From: Schizochytrium sp. TIO01
Lineage: Eukaryota > Sar > Bigyra > Thraustochytrida > Thraustochytriidae
Direction: 5' to 3'
Length of the DNA: 64,000 nt
NCBI GenBank assembly: GCA_004764695.1
Contig: SMSO01000034.1
Span: forward strand, 2,302,501-2,366,500
Part shown: piece by piece, positions 62,901-64,000 of the stretch
How the letters are laid out: each line of letters begins with the position of its first letter
How positions within the stretch are numbered: position 1 is the first letter of the stretch
Position numbers and translations under genes: made by a program
The notes under the pieces: generated by a model
What the model was told of the DNA's origin: nothing
Databases searched by the model: none
Seen by the model: only the letters and a program-made list of their open reading frames with translations

Positions 62901-64000
62901 GACGCTCCAACGAACGAAGTACCTGAGACTGCATGACACTACGAACTGCAACGTCATTCAACGCGTCAAAATGGAAGACATCAATAATTGAGCACGAAGC
63001 GCGAAGCAAGCGCTTTTCGTTTGCTTGGTTCATGCGAATGAGGCCAAGCAAGTTGCGGAGAAGTGCACTGTAGTAAGTCCATGACAAGTGCCGAGCCATC
63101 TCCTGCAACATCTCAACATCCTCACCATGCATGGTATCGTACTTCGTCTGAGAACTTTCCAATACAATGTGCATGGTCAGTGGAAGGATGATATCGATCA
63201 TACTCTCATCGGAAAGCTTAATCTCTCCTGCTGACATCTTCAACCGAAGGGATTTCAAGGCTTCACCCTGACGGTGTGTCTGCACGTGTACAATGCTGTG
63301 AAAAAAGTCATTCTCGAGATCGTCCGGATTCATCAGCGCTCGCATCTCTTCATAGCGATCGAGGTTTTCAACATTACGAATAGCGTAACCGAGAACTTGC
63401 ATCACAGATTTGCGAGCAAGAGCATTGGTAAGCTTCAAACTTGCCCGGAGCGAAGGGAAGACGATAGATTTGAGAATGTGTTGATTTTGGCTGTGAACCA
63501 CAACCTTGGTCAGGTAGTTTGCAGCAGCACTACGCAGAGGATATTCGTCCTCAATGAGATCAAACAACGCATGGTGAACCACTGCAGGGTGAATAATATA
63601 ATTCTTCTCAAGACTTTCATATGCAGTCAAACGCTGGTCAAAATCTTGCAAGCCTACGCGCCTGCGATCAAAGGCGTTGAGACCCAGCAACTCTTCAGGT
63701 ACTTCCAAGCTTGAGTAAACATTGACAAGCTCACGGCGGGTTTCAATATCGTAAAGGGGGTCGATACGAAGCACACCAAAGAGCGGTGCAAGCTTTTCGG
63801 CATGAGTTTTAGATGGAACCACCTTCATAAGACTAGCAATCGTAGCAAGCAGCGAAGCACGCCTGTCCTGGCCTACCTCTTCGCGAGGACGCACACGGCC
63901 AATTAGCATGGAAACATTTAGCTCACCCTGCTCGGAGTTAAAATCGGCATAAGACATGCTAGTACGCGACGCATTCGCAAAGAACAAAAAGTTGGACAAT
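59998..64000 (-). CDS. UTP20: U3 snoRNA-associated protein UTP20, C-terminal part (5' end beyond window)
   Basis: The frame is open from the TAA at 59998-60000 to the right edge, 1334 codons, with no upstream ATG required inside the window. UTP20 (DRIM) proteins are usually about 2500-2800 residues, so roughly the C-terminal half is visible. Family signs: the start of the conserved DRIM block with FDRRRVGLQDFDQRLTAYE (visible residues 110-128); HEAT-like helical repeats throughout (SAAANYLTKVV, PRLLRKICEVM, GRQSGLMMLRAILDKFP); and a very basic tail (RQIKTKSNRDAKKRK) typical of nucleolar proteins. UTP20 is a component of the 90S small-subunit processome needed for 18S rRNA maturation. It appears to be a single exon in this part. 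The nearest upstream neighbour in the window is the 16 kb gene desert. Confidence 0.93.
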   Translation of the reverse strand, partial: LSNFLFFANASRTSMSYADFNSEQGELNVSMLIGRVRPREEVGQDRRASLLATIASLMKVVPSKTHAEKLAPLFGVLRIDPLYDIETRRELVNVYSSLEVPEELLGLNAFDRRRVGLQDFDQRLTAYESLEKNYIIHPAVVHHALFDLIEDEYPLRSAAANYLTKVVVHSQNQHILKSIVFPSLRASLKLTNALARKSVMQVLGYAIRNVENLDRYEEMRALMNPDDLENDFFHSIVHVQTHRQGEALKSLRLKMSAGEIKLSDESMIDIILPLTMHIVLESSQTKYDTMHGEDVEMLQEMARHLSWTYYSALLRNLLGLIRMNQANEKRLLRASCSIIDVFHFDALNDVAVRSVMQSQVLRSLERHLGNDNNVRIYVAIAIVKVLHRLPEEAMALNLPRLLRKICEVMRSINLDARNESRNTLVAVALELGPSHLSNIITTMTDTLNEGYKLHIRGYSLNALLTGVESMLRGNIDELLPKIVSVIEEEMFGSLSLQKRSDTEYKSRVKKLMESRTNKSFDTVELTARYIEFLPAESIHILLRPFLQRIDISTDLKELRAVEEGLRRVQVGISRNESVQVNQLLVYVHHLLSLQGKKSLRTLGEKANTSEDMEEEDDNIKRKVNLSSWLVNESRSAQRKSLLRTKAYEGIHIVEEAPKLTGRDRFDVVRSRKMTATKKANRHIVVDHALDLLLGAFRVKRLEQDNAEHQSMLDPFVDQLTELSTAAAASRTTVLSLRVLSQCLPWELPSMREHIGEITENVLTLLQRIGFSTNAQGGGSAQSVGGHASSTASDATLESIRMMTLVLRQCDYYELSKDHLKLLVLLAQHNMSILPRQHTTLALLRTIVDRELVVPEVYDLMKTLSEMVFVAGNTQVRTLCTRILVTFFVHYPLTTKRLRQHLDLLVANLDFEVESGRQSGLMMLRAILDKFPTEVLDEVASFLFFSLVQRLVNEDSGECRALVADVIKRLFTEISAKSVSTLLDLVLTWLKQSDDEGEMLLKRAAIQLVGLVAESSVGKSMKVKDARVYYDLLVDILSQERSSSESKGWQEAFADAAEDDSEHWLTPYYALLSLHKLCFNIRGLGVEAARKLYDDGTLSAFYDNHPHRWVKLAGLRMLGQVLDASKPDSFEAQEVFTMAQAQVRLVNDDSLDEQTSDQLTKNLVWAISIFTSDAEGYAEQLEWIIRRLSFTARYKGGKDDHKLADLRQLVAFRLFALAATQLGAKVEPYLVTMVQPLARVEDQPKIHGSNFEAPALAKDVLELLEQLVGSQIYLRAYTTVQESISKARLERKTARMTERVNDPVEYQRKRQIKTKSNRDAKKRKISMHKRREGR

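Overview
The window is nuclear DNA of a protist, most likely a labyrinthulomycete/thraustochytrid-type stramenopile. The reasons are as follows. Genes are eukaryotic (Pol I subunit, UTP20, mitochondrial COQ5, p25-alpha/TPPP). They are long and apparently intronless, including one 13.4 kb uninterrupted frame. Start codons sit in A/G-at-minus-3 contexts. Secreted proteins carry Pro/Thr/Ala/Ser linkers. Intergenic DNA is full of tetranucleotide microsatellites and AT-rich islands. The presence of p25-alpha suggests a species that makes cilia or flagella. The taxonomic call is inference, not proof.

Layout, left to right: an unrecognised N-terminus running off the left edge (minus); a TPPP/p25-alpha protein with a WW-like insert (minus); COQ5 methyltransferase (minus); a secreted, membrane-anchored ExeM/NucH-like nuclease (minus); a 5 kb intergenic region; a secreted, probably GPI-anchored 5'-nucleotidase (plus); a DMT/SLC35-type transporter (plus); a 4466-residue C2/EF-hand/IQ/ankyrin giant (minus), convergent with the transporter and divergent from the next gene; the second-largest RNA polymerase I subunit (plus); a histidine-phosphatase/inositol-polyphosphate-kinase fusion (minus); a 16.4 kb gene desert; and the C-terminal half of UTP20 (minus), which continues past the right edge.

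Functional themes: (1) nuclease, 5'-nucleotidase and a transporter lie consecutively and could form an extracellular nucleic-acid and phosphate scavenging group; (2) Pol I RPA2 and UTP20 are both rRNA-synthesis/ribosome-biogenesis genes, with an inositol-pyrophosphate-type enzyme between them; (3) two proteins, TPPP-WW and the giant, suggest microtubule or calcium-linked roles. The most novel-looking items are the phosphatase-kinase fusion, which resembles PPIP5K in logic but uses a different kinase fold, and the TPPP protein with a WW-like module inside it.

No tRNA, rRNA, CRISPR or recognisable transposon was found by eye. The gene desert holds microsatellites, AT islands and several perfect or nested inverted repeats but no frame I can defend as a gene.
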